Positions 1 through 11,610 are shown, counted from the stretch's first letter. The stretch: DNA of 64,000 bases from Lytechinus pictus (GCF_037042905.1 NC_087253.1:13717001-13781000), one strand, 5' to 3'. Notes: generated from the letters alone by a model not told the origin. Numbers and translations: made by a program.

Positions 1-376
1 TTTTCTCCTTGTCCTGATGACTATAACTGATCATAAGATCCTTCGGCTCCATACTCGACGATCGATGGGTCACCGTCACCCTTTCGCTACTCTTCTCCTG
101 TGATGACGAAACACCTTCAACCTGTGGAGACGCAGATTCACTCATAGTCACTTGATTGTCTCTACTCTGATTTTCTCTAGTATCCTCTAGTGCAATATCC
201 TCTACCACATTTGCCTGTCTAGGGCCACTCTCTCCTACCTGGTTCTCACCACCATTGACACTTCCATTGCAGTCTACCGTATCCTCACTGCCTTGTCTCG
301 GGGTGGTACTTTTCGGGGTTTTCGGGGTATTTGGTCGGCTTCTTCCTTTCTTGTTAACGCTGCTACTAACGCCCAT
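1..376 (-). CDS. N-terminal exon of a TIR-domain protein (partial, runs off left edge)
   Basis: An open frame on the minus strand starts at ATG 376-374 and stays open for 125 codons to the window edge. It begins MGVSSSVNKKGRSR, which fits the N-myristoylation rule (Gly2, Ser at positions 5-6, basic residues after). Residues 20-110 are low-complexity, rich in Ser, Thr, Asn, Gln and Glu, with TPKTPK-type basic-proline motifs, and look disordered. The last visible residues, about 111-125 (PKDLMISYSHQDKEK), match the first beta strand (box 1) of TIR domains in invertebrate cytosolic TIR proteins. No signal peptide or membrane segment is seen, so a membrane-anchored cytoplasmic signalling protein is the best guess. 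Alternatives: box 1 could belong to another Rossmann-like fold, or the frame could be part of a larger exon. The rest of the gene lies left of base 1. Confidence 0.62.
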   Translation of the reverse strand, partial: MGVSSSVNKKGRSRPNTPKTPKSTTPRQGSEDTVDCNGSVNGGENQVGESGPRQANVVEDIALEDTRENQSRDNQVTMSESASPQVEGVSSSQEKSSERVTVTHRSSSMEPKDLMISYSHQDKEK

Positions 377-718
377 AGTCAATTGAAAACAAGAGTTGTG
401 GCTCACATGCAGGATTGGCAAGGTGTGAATGAACTTGCGGTATCAAACATGCATGGAAGAAAGTGTGAGGTCTGTAAAGAGGAATCCCTTAATCCCACAT
501 TCAAGCTGGGTCATGACGGACCAATCAGCAAGCAAGGTCAAAGGTCATGCAGAAAAAGGAGCCAATCACCAATTTTCTATTAAAATGAGATAGAAGTGAT
601 AAGATGAAGGATGAATTACACGTATGGGATAGAGACACCATGAACTGTGAGAAAGGATTTACTGTCTGTTTCTTTTTATATGCTTCTTCCCTTCAGATCT
701 GTACGCAATTTATCTTAA
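377..718. other. 5' flank of the TIR gene
   Basis: Upstream side of the minus-strand TIR exon, up to the next repeat. It should hold the 5' UTR and perhaps the promoter, but I see no clear TATA box or splice acceptor. The plus-strand ORF here (293-583) overlaps the TIR coding exon and has no recognisable content. Confidence 0.3.
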
Positions 719-1300
719 AGGAGAATGAAACCCTTGAAACCAGCTGAATCCATATCAAAGAGAAAAATCAAAGAAACATATTGTTGAAAGTTTGAGGAAG
801 ATTGAATGAATAATAAGAAAGTTATGAGCTTTTGAATATTGAGATCACTAATGCCATGTAGATCCTCCAATTGGCAATGCGACCAAGATCTGTGATGTCA
901 CACACGTACAACTCCCTCATTACTTAAGTACTTATTTCACTTATATTCTCACTTTTATAGAGTCTATCACAAGGTGAGGTGTTCTCTTTATGAGATGACA
1001 AGTACAGAGGTTTCACAACAGTATCATTGATGAATCATTTGTCATATGATTAGAATGAGCAAAAAGAGATGTTTTGGGGTATATTTTCAGTGTCCAAAAG
1101 GGGAGAGTTGTTCATCTGTGACATCATAGATCTTGGTCGCATTGCCAATAGGAGGATCTCCATAGCATTAGTGATCTCCACATTCAAATGCTCATAACTC
1201 TTCTATTGCTAGTCCTATTTTACTCAAACTTTTGTTGATCGTATTCTTTGATTTTTCTGCTTTCACAAAAACTAACTTGCTCCAAGAGTTTCATTCTCCT
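719..1300. mobile_element. TTAA-flanked palindromic MITE, 582 bp
   Basis: Left end AGGAGAATGAAACC, right end its inverse, and TTAA directly outside both (715-718 and 1301-1304). The arms also pair further in: GACCAAGATCTGTGATGTCA on the left matches the inverse near 1119-1140 on the right. No coding capacity. The TTAA target site fits piggyBac or Kolobok mobilisation. Confidence 0.75.
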
Positions 1301-2224
1301 TTAACTTTCAAAAAAGTGAACCTCTATTACTTTAAAGATAGAAAACCAAAGGGTAACCATAAATTTGTAAAGTTTTTGTCACGGATAAATGAATGGAAAG
1401 GGACAGAAAATAAATTAAATACCAGTCCTCACTAAAAAGCAAACATCATTGACTGAAACTACATGTATGCTCCTTCTTCTAGTGTATGAACGGTTATCTC
1501 TAGTTTTATTTGTACATGTACTGTGGATCTGTTCTTTCTTTTGTTGAACCCAATTGGCATTACCTCCAGTTACAAGTACAGTGTACATGTATGTAGGTTT
1601 TCTTTCTTTTGTTAGTTGAGCTTTTCCCCATTTGCATTCATTTTTGTTTTTGAGGGGTCATAAAATCACACAATTAGTAGACTGACAATTTGAATTAGTA
1701 GGGGATTTCCCTTTTAACCTCCCTCCCCCAAACAACACGTACATGTATATCCCCAACGGGGTGTATTGAATACATTTCAGTACTCACAGGAAAAATTTGC
1801 CTGCAGGGTTCGCTGTACATGTACAAGACGGGTACTGAATGCAGTCTAACTTTGCCCTTTCAATCTAAAGTTTAACACCAGTTGAACTACTGTGCCTGTG
1901 AATGGGTATATTTTTCAATCTGAATTCAAGTGGGGTTTCCCCCTTCTCTAGGCCCTGTTGCATAAAAATGTTATGACTATAAACTTCCATAAAATCCCTG
2001 ATTCTGATTGGCTGCTGGCCTTCGTTACCATGGTAGATACCATTAGATGACACTGCTACAATCATGTTCTTCAAGCAATAGGCCCCAGGTAGATTTCTGA
2101 CAGTACATGTATGTAAAGCAATGTTCATTCAAACAATGAAAGACCCCCTGCTGACTCACCTCTGTCATCAAAAGAAAGTGCTCAATTTATAACAAAGACG
2201 ATTCATGTTATTTGATTTTTATTA
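1301..2224. other. Non-coding, no gene seen
   Basis: AT-rich DNA with several TACATGTA motifs and a CCTGTTGCATAAAAATG fragment near 1950 that resembles the ends of short hairpin repeats elsewhere in the window. The minus-strand ORF at 1865-2128 has no recognisable domain. Confidence 0.4.
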
Positions 2225-2365
2225 GCACCTGGTCTCCGTAACACAAAGCATAACAATTGATCGTTCACTTGATTTTTACAATTGATTGTACATTGTAGTC
2301 AATGCAATCAATCATGAAAATTTGTTCTACGATCACTGCTAAGATATGTGTTACGGGCTCCAGGT
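2225..2365. repeat. Short hairpin repeat (ACCTGG...CCAGGT ends)
   Basis: Left GCACCTGGTCTCCGTAACAC pairs with right GTGTTACGGGCTCCAGGTGG, 100 bp apart. The interior is rich in CAATTGAT motifs. Looks like a small non-autonomous palindromic element. Confidence 0.6.
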
Positions 2366-2590
2366 GGTTTAAATAAAAAGTACTGAATACATTTTACCTG
2401 TCATTAAACAGAGAGCAATCACACATAATCAGACATACATGTAGCCTATTCATCTGACAATGCTCAAATCTAAAATGGTTTCAAAATCAATTTCATTTCG
2501 CAAGATGGCGACGGCAATGCTTCTCCAGCACCTGATCAAAGAATGATCATATTTGCCCCTCTGGGACTCATTGCATAAAAGCATACTAAT

Positions 2591-2803
2591 GGGGTGTTGC
2601 AAGAAACTTGCGATCAATTGCAAGTCTACTTTCCATCCCTACATCAATCATATGTCTTGTAATCAATTGCAAATTTTGATTGCTAATCTGCTCCTTGAAA
2701 TAAAGAGTCATCTGATTTACTACCTTTACAATTGATCTATCGATTGTATAATTGCAACGTAATATTTGCAATCAATTGCAAATATTTTCTTACAACATGC
2801 CCT
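2591..2803. repeat. Short inverted-repeat element rich in CAATTGCAA
   Basis: GGGTGTTGCAAGAAACTTGC on the left faces the imperfect inverse ending TTACAACATGCCC on the right. CAATTGCAA or TTGCAATTG recurs throughout. Shadow ORFs on both strands result from the palindrome. Confidence 0.5.
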
Positions 2804-3900
2804 ACACTGCAAAACAACCCCAACAAAAACTTGAAATGGATTTCTAGCATATATCTAGATCTAACTCTAAATTTTTAAATCAATCAAAACTGACTGTGAA
2901 ATGTATGAAAATAATGAAGGTTATGACATTTCTCACCTGTCACATTAGCAGGTTATTCAAAACACAGTGGTATTCAAATGAGAGAGTCCATGGTGTCACT
3001 CACTCACTAAAAGACAAAAATTATTTGTATACATCTTATTGTTTGAATCACACACTGCCCCTCCCTCACCAGCCGGTGGACTGGTCGCCCAGCCCTGCCC
3101 AGGTACTGATGACTGTCTGACTCCAGGGGGGGTTCAGTATAAATGTATGATATGTATGTGCCGTGGTTTACTTGAGACCCCAATTTTCAGCATAAATTTC
3201 CGTCCCAGAGCATCAGCAATTCAGGTTACCACAGAGATTCCCATTTTTTCCCATTCCAGAGACCCTCAAATTGTAATTTCTCACTCCAGAGAGCGCCGCG
3301 CCCGTCATGATCTACTCAGCCAGTCAGAGCGGCAAGCTCGATCAGCGCTGAGCCCTAGTCGGCCTGGCAAAATTCCCCACGCCTGCAGCTAGCTTGCGCT
3401 GGCCCGATATGAATCTAGCAAGACGTGCGTGTGTTTCTACATAGCCGCTACCGATTAAACCTACGATCTAGTGAGTTCCGGAGATCCCCGTTTTTTGATG
3501 TGGTCCATTCCAGACTAAACCAGAGCATTGGAAGAGCCGCTCCGGAGACCTAATTTCAAGACCAAGATTTAGTTCCAGAGCCCCCAATTCAAGTTGGCGC
3601 GGCACAAATCATAATTCGAGTACCCACCCAAACCCATCCCCCCCCCCCCCCCCCCGGGGGGTCTGACTCGGACAGTTATTCATCCTGATGTCGAATCCGA
3701 GTTTGGTTCACACTTTGTCTTTGCCTTTTGTTTGGCTTCTCATTTCACTTTCATTTCAAAAATTCAAGTTTCACTTCAGCCCTCCCAATTCCCTACCAAC
3801 GGCAACATCAAATATTTCCAAACACATTTCACCAATAACCATACAGTCAAAGGAATACATGGGACAGCCGGACAAACACATTTTCCAGCATATTATTTAT
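2804..3900. other. Non-coding, with a poly-C/poly-G tract
   Basis: No supported gene. A run of C followed by G lies near 3640-3661. Similar homopolymer junctions recur at 9270, 10490, 40310, 51530, 54060 and 62430, usually next to CGGATCC-like motifs, and look like parts of dispersed repeats. Confidence 0.4.
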
Positions 3901-3908
3901 TTCATCAT

Positions 3909-3968
3909 AAAACTCGAGGAGCTCCGCTGCTGCCTTGGCTTCGGCTTCGGAGCTCCTCGCTCGAGTTT
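3909..3968. repeat. GC-rich hairpin
   Basis: AAACTCGAGGAGCTCCG on the left and CGGAGCTCCTCGCTCGAGTTT on the right form a strong stem with a GCTTCGGCTTCGG-like centre. Confidence 0.6.
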
Positions 3969-4587
3969 CCCAACCCAGAGAACGCCCGGGCGAAGACCGG
4001 GCAGTAACGAAGAAGAGCCTGACGTTGCACGACTAGCGAATACTTTTACTAGTCTAACTTTTTTTTTAGTTTAACGGGGCATACGGGAGTTTTGCCAGAA
4101 AATGGTTCATTTAAAATACTTCTGCAATAAAACTCTGGCATGCCGAAACTCTAAAATTACACTTACCTAAATCAATTAGCAATTTAGAAGACAGAACTCT
4201 GAAGAAAAAATCCTTTCCAAACGCGCTGTGTATACGCATGGACCTAGTAATAGGTCCATGGTATACGTTAGCCTAGGATTTCTTATTTCGCTCTAAAGAA
4301 CAACAGTACGAGAGAGTGACAACTTTTAAGAAATACATTACCACACGGTACAGAAAAAAGGGTAGTACCGGTACCTAATGCACATTGAGGGTTTTGGGGC
4401 GTATTGGTCTAATATATGGGCGTAGATAATGGGTTATAGGGACTTGAGTTTTTTTTTTTTTTGCATAGCCTACAGCTGTGAGAATCCTTGGTTTGATTGA
4501 TAAAAATATTTACTATTTTTTACGTTTCCTCCTCGAGAAGCTCTGTTAATTCAGAAATCAAACTGGCCTGTGTATATGGTGTAGCAA

Positions 4588-4680
4588 TTCCTCGATCCTC
4601 CTCCTCCTTCTTCTTCTTCTTCTCCTAATTCTCCTTCTCCTTCTTCTTCTTCTTCTCCTTCATTCTTCTTCTTCTTCCGC
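4588..4680. repeat. TTC/TCC microsatellite
   Basis: Imperfect pyrimidine triplet run (TTCTTC, TCCTCC), broken once at about 4627. Confidence 0.8.
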
Positions 4681-4709
4681 CTGAATTGAAATTATGTGCT
4701 ATAGGCTAG

Positions 4710-5573
4710 CCTTTCCGCTATAATAGCGGATCCAGGGGGGCCGGCCCAGCTAGGCCTATTGGCGGAGCAAAAAATAGGAAAATAAGAAAGAAGGGGAAAG
4801 AGAAAAGGAAAAAAGAAGAGAAAACAAGGGAAGAAAACGAGTGAATAAAATAGGATGAAGAGAAGAAACTTTGAATGATAAAGAAACAAAAATTTCATGG
4901 CACTATAAAATTTTCTCTCGCGCTTCGCGCTCGCATTGTGTGTTTGATGAAATGCATATCTATAACTCAATATTATGTTGATATGGAGCTTAAAATATCA
5001 ATATTTCATCTCAGATGACATCGATCTGTCATATTTTGTTTGATTTACAAATCGATTTTTTAATTGCTCTGTTAAATGTCCGTTTTGTGGTCTGAATGAT
5101 TTACCAAGTACCTGATATCTTCGTGTATTCCATAAAGTTCTCGAAATATCCTTTTCAGGTCTGATTGTCAAAACGTATCAGCTATAATGGATGCGCGCTC
5201 GCATTTTAACGGGTGAGTAGGCCTTATACCTCTATTCTGTATAATTTTATTACTTGAAATCTCATTTTCATGACAGTTTATTTCGGCTCGCTATTTGCGC
5301 TTGCAAGCATTAATATTGTTAAAAATATATCAACCCATTCCTATTCATAAGTACAAAAGTGCTTTTAGATGTCAAGTTTGTAGGCCTTGATATCAACAAA
5401 TTTCAGGCTCTCATTGGGCTTATTAGATTAAAAAAATAAAACATTTTCAATAATTCCTAATTCCTAATTTAAAAAAAAATTCTTTTCAGAATGGAATATC
5501 GACAAGTTTCATCTCGCGGTAAAGATAGTCATGATTTTCATTTGATAAGATTTTTTTTTTACAATATGCCTAC
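4710..5573. repeat. Long dispersed repeat built of GCGCTTCGCGC units, copy A (left part)
   Basis: Starts in a CGGATCC/GGGGGGCCGGCCC/CTATTGGCGGAGC block near 4727-4766 that recurs at 9248-9300. Degenerate units of roughly 100-200 bp follow, each with a hairpin motif of type CTCGCGCTTCGCGCTCGCATT or a decayed form (4918, 5196, 5288). The phrase GTCTGATTGTCAAAACGTAT at 5160 is repeated at 9682, so A and B are copies of one ordered repeat. Copy A is split by the element at 5574-7343 and resumes at 7344. Confidence 0.65.
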
Positions 5574-7343
5574 ACTGCAAAAACTCTTGGTGTTGATTTA
5601 ACACCAGCCCGGAATTTATATATGTCCACGCACCAGTTTCGTTTTGGTCTAACGCCAGATAGTTGTTTATACAACATCAATTAGTATTAAAACGGCATTG
5701 GTTTGATTCCAAACTGGTGTTGTTTCAATTCAATTTCAATTCATTTCAATTCATTTCAATTCAATTCATTTATTTCACTCGATAAAAATAACATATATAC
5801 AGGTAAATAAGAAATACATAATGACAAGAACAACACAAAGTAACAAAAATGATAACACAGTAAATAATGTACAAAACAGGCTTCGAGTGTGGACTGGCAT
5901 TAAAGATCTGTTGGATCTTAGAAGTTCCAGCCCAGTATATAAAGAAAGAAAAAGAAGGGATACAAAATAGAACATACAAAGACAAAAGAATACAAGGGAA
6001 AAACATACATTAATAAAGTTGAAATGAAGTGTTTGCCTTTCTAGGAAAATGATAGAACAAAGGTAAAGGACTAGCGTATGTGGAGGGTCACAGAAAATCG
6101 ACAGGTGAAATTAGTGAGAATAAGTATAGGAGAAGGGCAAACACAGAAATTATAGTCATGTTACAATATTTAGTTGTTATTGGATGCGAACGTTGTTAAC
6201 AGAATTTCTTTGTACTGACGTTGAAAACTATTAAGGGATAAACTATTTTTAAGTGTAGGGGGAAGTGTAGGGGGAAGAGAGTTCCATAATTTGGGACCTG
6301 AATATATTATAGTTTTTTTAGTAAAAGTAGTACGGACGGAGGGCATGTGAAAATCAAATTGTCTACGAGTTTGGTGAGAATGGGTAAAAGTGTTGAGACA
6401 AAAATATCTGCTAAGTGATTCAAGAATTATCTTTTTGTGACAAGAATACATAAATGATCCAAGGGATAGTAACTGTTTATAAAGGTAAAATACAGTCAGG
6501 ACTTATAGTCTTTTAAAAAGGACACTAGTGTGCATGGGCATTGAATGAAGTTTTACATATTATTCTTACTGCTCTTTTCTGTAATTTAAATAATCTTAAC
6601 ATATTTAGGCCATTGTTGGCTGCAGTGGTCCATACAACATTACAATAAGTTAAATATGGATAAACCATTGTATAATAAAGATTGATTAATATGTTTTGGG
6701 GAAGGAAATTTAATTTATTCATTACACCTATATATTTCTTGAAATAATCGAACATATTTAATTAAAGTGATTGGACCAGGAGAGTTTATCGTCAAGTTGG
6801 ATGCCAAGAAATTTTGTATAAGATGTGTGTTGAATTTCCTTACTGCTGAGATATATCCTAACATCGTTGGGATTGAAGTGGCGATTTGAAAATATCATTG
6901 ATGTTGTTTTAGAAATATTTATTATGAGTTTATTTTTATTCTTTAGTTTATTCTTCTACATGAACTAATTCTTGATTGAGATTTTCACATAATTTATTTA
7001 CATTTTCATTTGACAAGGAAATTGTTGTATCGTCAGCAAATATTGTAAAATGCAACTTTTTGGAAGTAAATCTGATATCATCTATATATACAGTATTAAA
7101 AATAGAAGGGGATCTAAGATTGACCCTTGAGGAACACCATAATCTTAGATTCAGAATTATGCTTTTTATAAATAGTATATTGTTTACGCCCCGACAGATA
7201 GCTGTTAACCCATTTTAAAGCTGTACCTCTTATTCCATAGCAGTTAAGTTTATACAATAATAATTTATTATTATATACTTCTCTGGTGTAGACATATATA
7301 GATTCCGGGCTGGTGTTAAATCAACACCGGAGTTTTTGCAGTG
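5574..7343. mobile_element. CACTG-ended DNA element with TA target site, carrying a nested LINE
   Basis: Left end CACTGCAAAAACTCTTGGTG; right end is the inverse, GAGTTTTTGCAGTG, with TA outside both. The inverted arms continue for about 55 bp (AACACCAGCCCGGAAT on the left and its inverse on the right). CACTG termini and a 2-bp target fit an EnSpm/CACTA-like non-autonomous element. Most of the interior is a LINE fragment on the minus strand, so this is a nested insertion. Confidence 0.7.
5728..7260 (-). pseudogene. Degenerate non-LTR retrotransposon (reverse transcriptase 3' half)
   Basis: Read on the minus strand, this is a broken reverse transcriptase. In order: an SGRKQYT-like segment near 7195, a FADD catalytic box at 7029-7040 (context HFTIFADDTTISL), then frames 6525-6755 (YYTMVYPYLTYCNVVW and LQKRAVRI, the RT thumb region of LINEs) and 6170-6451 (GPKLWNSLP, the usual C-terminal tail). 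Stops and frameshifts separate these blocks. The 3' end lies at an ATTCA/AATTC simple-repeat tail near 5735-5770, as expected for a LINE inserted on the minus strand. 5'-truncated and inactive. Confidence 0.8.
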
Positions 7344-8110
7344 TATTCCTAGGTCAAACTAATGATGTAAAATATCATCTCAGTCTTCGCGCTCGCACTT
7401 TAATTTGCGAACCTTATCCACTACACAATATTCCTACAAAGTGCTTGAAATAGTGCTTAAATTGGCCCCTTTTTGAATCGGTATATAAACTATTTTCAGC
7501 TCGTGTTTTGCGCTCTCATTATTTATTTTCATGATTAAAAAAAGTATATTATTTGGAATGCCCAGATTCAAGGTCTAAATCTAAAACATGCACAGGCATA
7601 CCCAACTTGCTCTTTATTTAAAACGTGCTTAATTATCCAGTTTCAGATCAGGAAATTAAAAAAAAATCTGCTCGCGCTTCGCGCTCGCAATATTAATATA
7701 GGAAGATACCCAATTACCCATCCTTTACATGATTTGCAAAACATGAATAGAGTATCCCGTTTACAGGGATACTCTATCATTGTTTCTGCTTGCGCTTCGC
7801 GCTTGCTTCAATAAGGTGTGTATTTATTTACCTATCCCGTTCATGATTGCAAAAAGTGTTTAGAGTATCCATTTTCAGGTCGGAATGTCAAAAAAGAAAT
7901 TCGGCTCGCGCTTCGCGCTTGCATTGTTTTATTGTTGAAATATGTATCGTCTTCATCGCTAACTGCAAACAATCCTTAACATGTCCCTTTTCGATCAGGC
8001 TTGTATATTTAAACATTTCTAGTCGCGCTTCGTGCTTACAGTAATATTATTTATATATAGGTATACATACGCATCTTGTTCAGGATCACAAACATTTGCC
8101 CCCCCCCCCC
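7344..8110. repeat. GCGCTTCGCGC repeat, copy A (right part)
   Basis: Hairpin motifs at about 7386, 7498, 7671, 7787, 7903 and 8022, each followed by a diverged block containing phrases such as CATGAATAGAGTATCC. It ends at a poly-C run at 8099-8110. The ORF at 7847-8044 is a translation of these repeats (ARASRLH-type residues come from the hairpin), not a gene. Confidence 0.6.
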
Positions 8111-9170
8111 ATTCACTCACTGAGCCTGAAGTGAGAGTTAAGCCCAAGGTTAAGCCTACTGCACAGTCAGTTGAAGATGCCTATAGAAGTTATTCCATGT
8201 GCAATTCAGAGATTCATGATGATTTTACAACAAGCACAGAATACTAAAATTGTCATATTAAGATTTTTGTCAATCAATATGGGATGCCACCCTAGCTCCC
8301 TGCCAACATAAGTAGCACATCTAATTTTGTCTGAAGGAGAGCATCAATAGACATTCTACTTTGATCGATGAACAGGCTTAGTCCTACAACATCGTTGGAG
8401 TAGAAACTAAACTAAGCTAAAACTTTGAGCGCGCGAGAGGTTTTCTGCATTGAGTAGCCTACTCAAGTCTCGAACTCAAGTGAAAGCGTCGCTCAGCAGA
8501 CTAACCTATAAGCGCACCACGAACTACAGTCGGCGGTCGGAGTAAGTTATCTTTCGTATGGTATGCCATTTAGTGATCCGTCTATCTTTGGCTCATACGT
8601 AAACTAGTAAATTTCCATAAATGAGACTATTATGATGATTAATTAGGTTCCATTTTGCTCCGGTAACAATAATTGCTGTGATGGAAAATCTGCTCGTTAA
8701 ATCAAACATAAAACCTTACTTGCTCTAACCCTATGCCCTCTGAGATAAAGAAATACTGGCACTATTAAGTTTGATGATTTATAAGAATAAATTGGTTTCA
8801 TCAAAATCGGGTAAGATATAGGACCGATGTCATTTCAAACTACTTTCACAACACAGTTATAATCACATCCTGGTTGATATGCAATAATGCAAATGAGAGG
8901 ACTGATAACATCGCCCATCGATCACTATTTCTTTGGTATTATTATATGAAATATATGCAATATTCTATGTTCTCCGCACTATGTGAAACAATGTTTTGAT
9001 CGGTTTTGATTCCTCCCCGCACGTGTGGAATTACCATTGTTTTAATTTGTAGTTCAGTCAAATTAATTGATATCGATTGCCAAATATGCATGTAAAGTTT
9101 TAATCATAGGCCTAAAATTACTAAAAGTGGGTGAGCGGCATAATCGACTCTCCTTCATGGGCGACTTACG
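8111..9170. other. Non-coding between repeat copies
   Basis: No supported gene. The small plus ORF at 8032-8247 starts within the repeat and has no recognisable domain. Confidence 0.4.
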
Positions 9171-9175
9171 GTGGA

Positions 9176-9252
9176 GGTGCCGTGGCCGAGTGGTCTAAGA
9201 CGCCTGGCTATATATATAGAAAGTCCGGGGTTCGATCCCCATAGGCGGATCC
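9176..9252 (+). repeat. tRNA-derived SINE head or tRNA pseudogene
   Basis: Shows an A box (GTGGCCGAGTGGTCTAAG) and a B box (GGGGTTCGATCCCC) at tRNA-like spacing, resembling Ser/Leu tRNA heads. The anticodon arm is replaced by a TATATATATA run and the acceptor halves do not pair well, so a working tRNA is unlikely. It joins directly to the CGGATCC/GGCCC block of the GCGCTTCGCGC repeat. Confidence 0.65.
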
Positions 9253-10470
9253 GGGAGGGGCCCGAGGGGCCCGGCCCCCCCCCCCCCCTATTGGCGGAGC
9301 AAAAAAAGGGGGGAAGGAGGAAAAAAAAGAAAAAAAAGGAAAAAAAGAGGGAAAAGAGAGGAGAAAAGGAAGAGGAGGAAGAAAAGTGAATAAAATAAGA
9401 TGAGGGGAAGACTTGGAAAATAAAAAGAATCTTTCATGTCACTATATAAAATTTTCGCTCGCGCTTCGCGCTCGCATTGCCTGTTCATATATTGTTCAAT
9501 ATTGAGTTTCGATCAGTATCAAGTTTAGAAGTCAATATACAAAACATATTTCATTTCGGAAATCGAACTTTCATTATTTTGTGTGATTTTACAAATTGAT
9601 TATTAAAAAGTGCTCTGTAAAAAATGTCAGTTTTATGGTCTGAATATTAACATTTTCTGCTCAAAATATCCCTTTTTCAGGTCTGATTGTCAAAACGTAT
9701 CAGCTAATTATAGCGCAGCACGCTCGCATTTTGATTGGCGAGTTATGTATGTCTCAATATTGATTATACAACAAACAACTTAAAATCCCCTTTTCATGAC
9801 AGTGTATAAAAAATTAGGCTCGGAATTTTCGCTCACATTAATGGTTAAAAATATGTTAACTGATGCATCCTATTCATAATTACAAAAGTGCTTGAAATGT
9901 CCAGTTTTCAGGCCTTAATATCATCAGATTTCGCTCCCTCATTAAGCATTAATGATATTAATTTAATAATTGAATTGTCCCTTTTGTTTCATCTCGCGCT
10001 TAGCAAGAAGAATATAGTAAGAGAGTCATCATTTTCATATGATGACATGTCCTAAGGAAGTCCCGGTCCTATATGTCAAAACTCAAAAGTAATTATAATG
10101 AAAAATATCAGCTCTTTATTAAGTGCGATCCATATCTACCTCACAATTTTCCTACAAAGTGCTTCAAATATAGAGCTGAAAATGATTATTTTTTCATTTC
10201 GGAATATCAAATAGTTTAAGCTCGCGCTTCGCGCTCGCTTTGATTTTCATGATAAAAGATGTATTTAGAATGCCTATATATAGATTCTAGGTCTAAATAT
10301 GAAACACGCGCGCGCATGTTTATTCAGATACTCAACTTGTTCTCTATTTAAATCATCCAGTTTCAGATCACAATATCAAAAAATTTCTGCTCGCGCTTTG
10401 TGCTCGCATTATTAATGTAGGAAGAACCTCTATTACTCATTCTTTTCATGATTTACAAAACATGAATAGA
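9250..10470. repeat. GCGCTTCGCGC repeat, copy B
   Basis: Same block order as copy A: CGGATCC, GC-rich run, CTATTGGCGGAGC, purine-rich stretch, then hairpin units at about 9461, 9715, 9819, 10219 and 10388. The phrase CATGATTTACAAAACATGAATAGAG at the right end also occurs in copies A and C. Shadow ORFs at 9171-9488 are artefacts. Confidence 0.65.
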
Positions 10471-11032
10471 GCAGGCGCGTAGCCAAGGGGGGGCGGTCCC
10501 CCCCCCCCAAAAAAAAAAAACGTCCCCAAAAAGAAAAAAGAGAGGAGAAAAGGAAAAGGGAAGGGAGGAAAGGGAAGAAAGGTAGCTTTTTTTTTTTTAA
10601 TTCTTTATTTTTTTCTCAAAAGAGAAACTCCTTCACTCTTGCTCTAAATTTATATATGAATTTTGCTTCCGCGCTGCGCGCGGTTAAATGACAATATTGA
10701 AGTTCTCCATTGTTTCCCCCACCCTTTCTCTAACCCTGTTTTTCCACCTCAGCTATATGTGTTTCTTGCCAAGTTCAAATGTACACATTAGGGCATGGAA
10801 TTTGAGTAAGATTAGGCCGAACTATATGAAGTTATCTTTCTTTTTTTTTATCGCGCAACTTCTGGTCGGGTCGGCTCCAGGCGGGTAAAATCAATTTCTA
10901 CCGTCACCTCCATAAAGTCAACTTTTCCCGCTTTTCAGCTCATTACTAAACAACCATAATTTTGGGGCAAACAGGTTCCTAATTTAAAAAGAGGAAGGTA
11001 TAAAATTCGTGTCGTATTAAATAAAAAGTACA
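10471..11032. other. Low-complexity G/C, A and T runs, no gene
   Basis: Homopolymer C, A and T runs at 10490-10610, then a decayed GCGCTGCGCGCGG motif at 10670. The ORF at 10688-10888 has no recognisable content. Confidence 0.4.
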
Positions 11033-11370
11033 CTCTCATAACAAACTATTCAAATGTGAATAGAATCTATTCAAATTTGAATCGAAAAACTCATCCGAGG
11101 GACACTTACCAGATTCTATTCAAAATGAATAGAAAAATCTTGTCAAAAAAATTAGACCGAAATCTAGTCAAAATTTGAATCGAAAACTCATCAGTTTTTG
11201 ACTAGTATACTGTTAATTAATGAATAGTTCATCGAATCAATCGACTGAATAGTTAACCTATTCATTTTTAATAGAAAAACTCTTTGTTTTGACAAGTTAT
11301 AGATTCATTTAATGAATAGATTTTTGATTCATTTTGTTGAAAACTATTTACCTCATACGGTGGACAAACC
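11033..11370. repeat. AT-rich inverted-repeat cluster (ATTCAAATTTGAAT motifs)
   Basis: Many copies of TATTCAAA, TTTGAATAG and GAATCGAAAAACTCAT in both orientations, giving several overlapping small hairpins. No coding potential. Possibly a decayed palindromic element. Confidence 0.45.
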
Positions 11371-11610
11371 CAATAAAGAGTCCATTACAATGCTTGCTAT
11401 GTTTTAAACTTCAATTTTTAATGCCATTAATCAACATCATCAATACAATCATAATGTAAATGTTATGAAGTTCATCAGCTCACACACAAACAAAATCTAT
11501 TGGCATATAGCCAAAACATATGCAGCACATATCAAAAAGGATAATATTAATCAATGATAATATCAATAATGAAATAATAACGAGACATAATATATATATA
11601 TATATATATA

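Noticed and set aside
293..583. 96-codon plus ORF at the left edge
   Set aside because: Overlaps the better-supported minus-strand TIR exon and has no recognisable content.
6976..7218. Plus-strand 80-codon ORF
   Set aside because: Antisense of the LINE RT palm region (FADD box is on the minus strand).
9176..9252. Functional tRNA gene
   Set aside because: A and B boxes are good, but the acceptor stem and anticodon arm do not fold.
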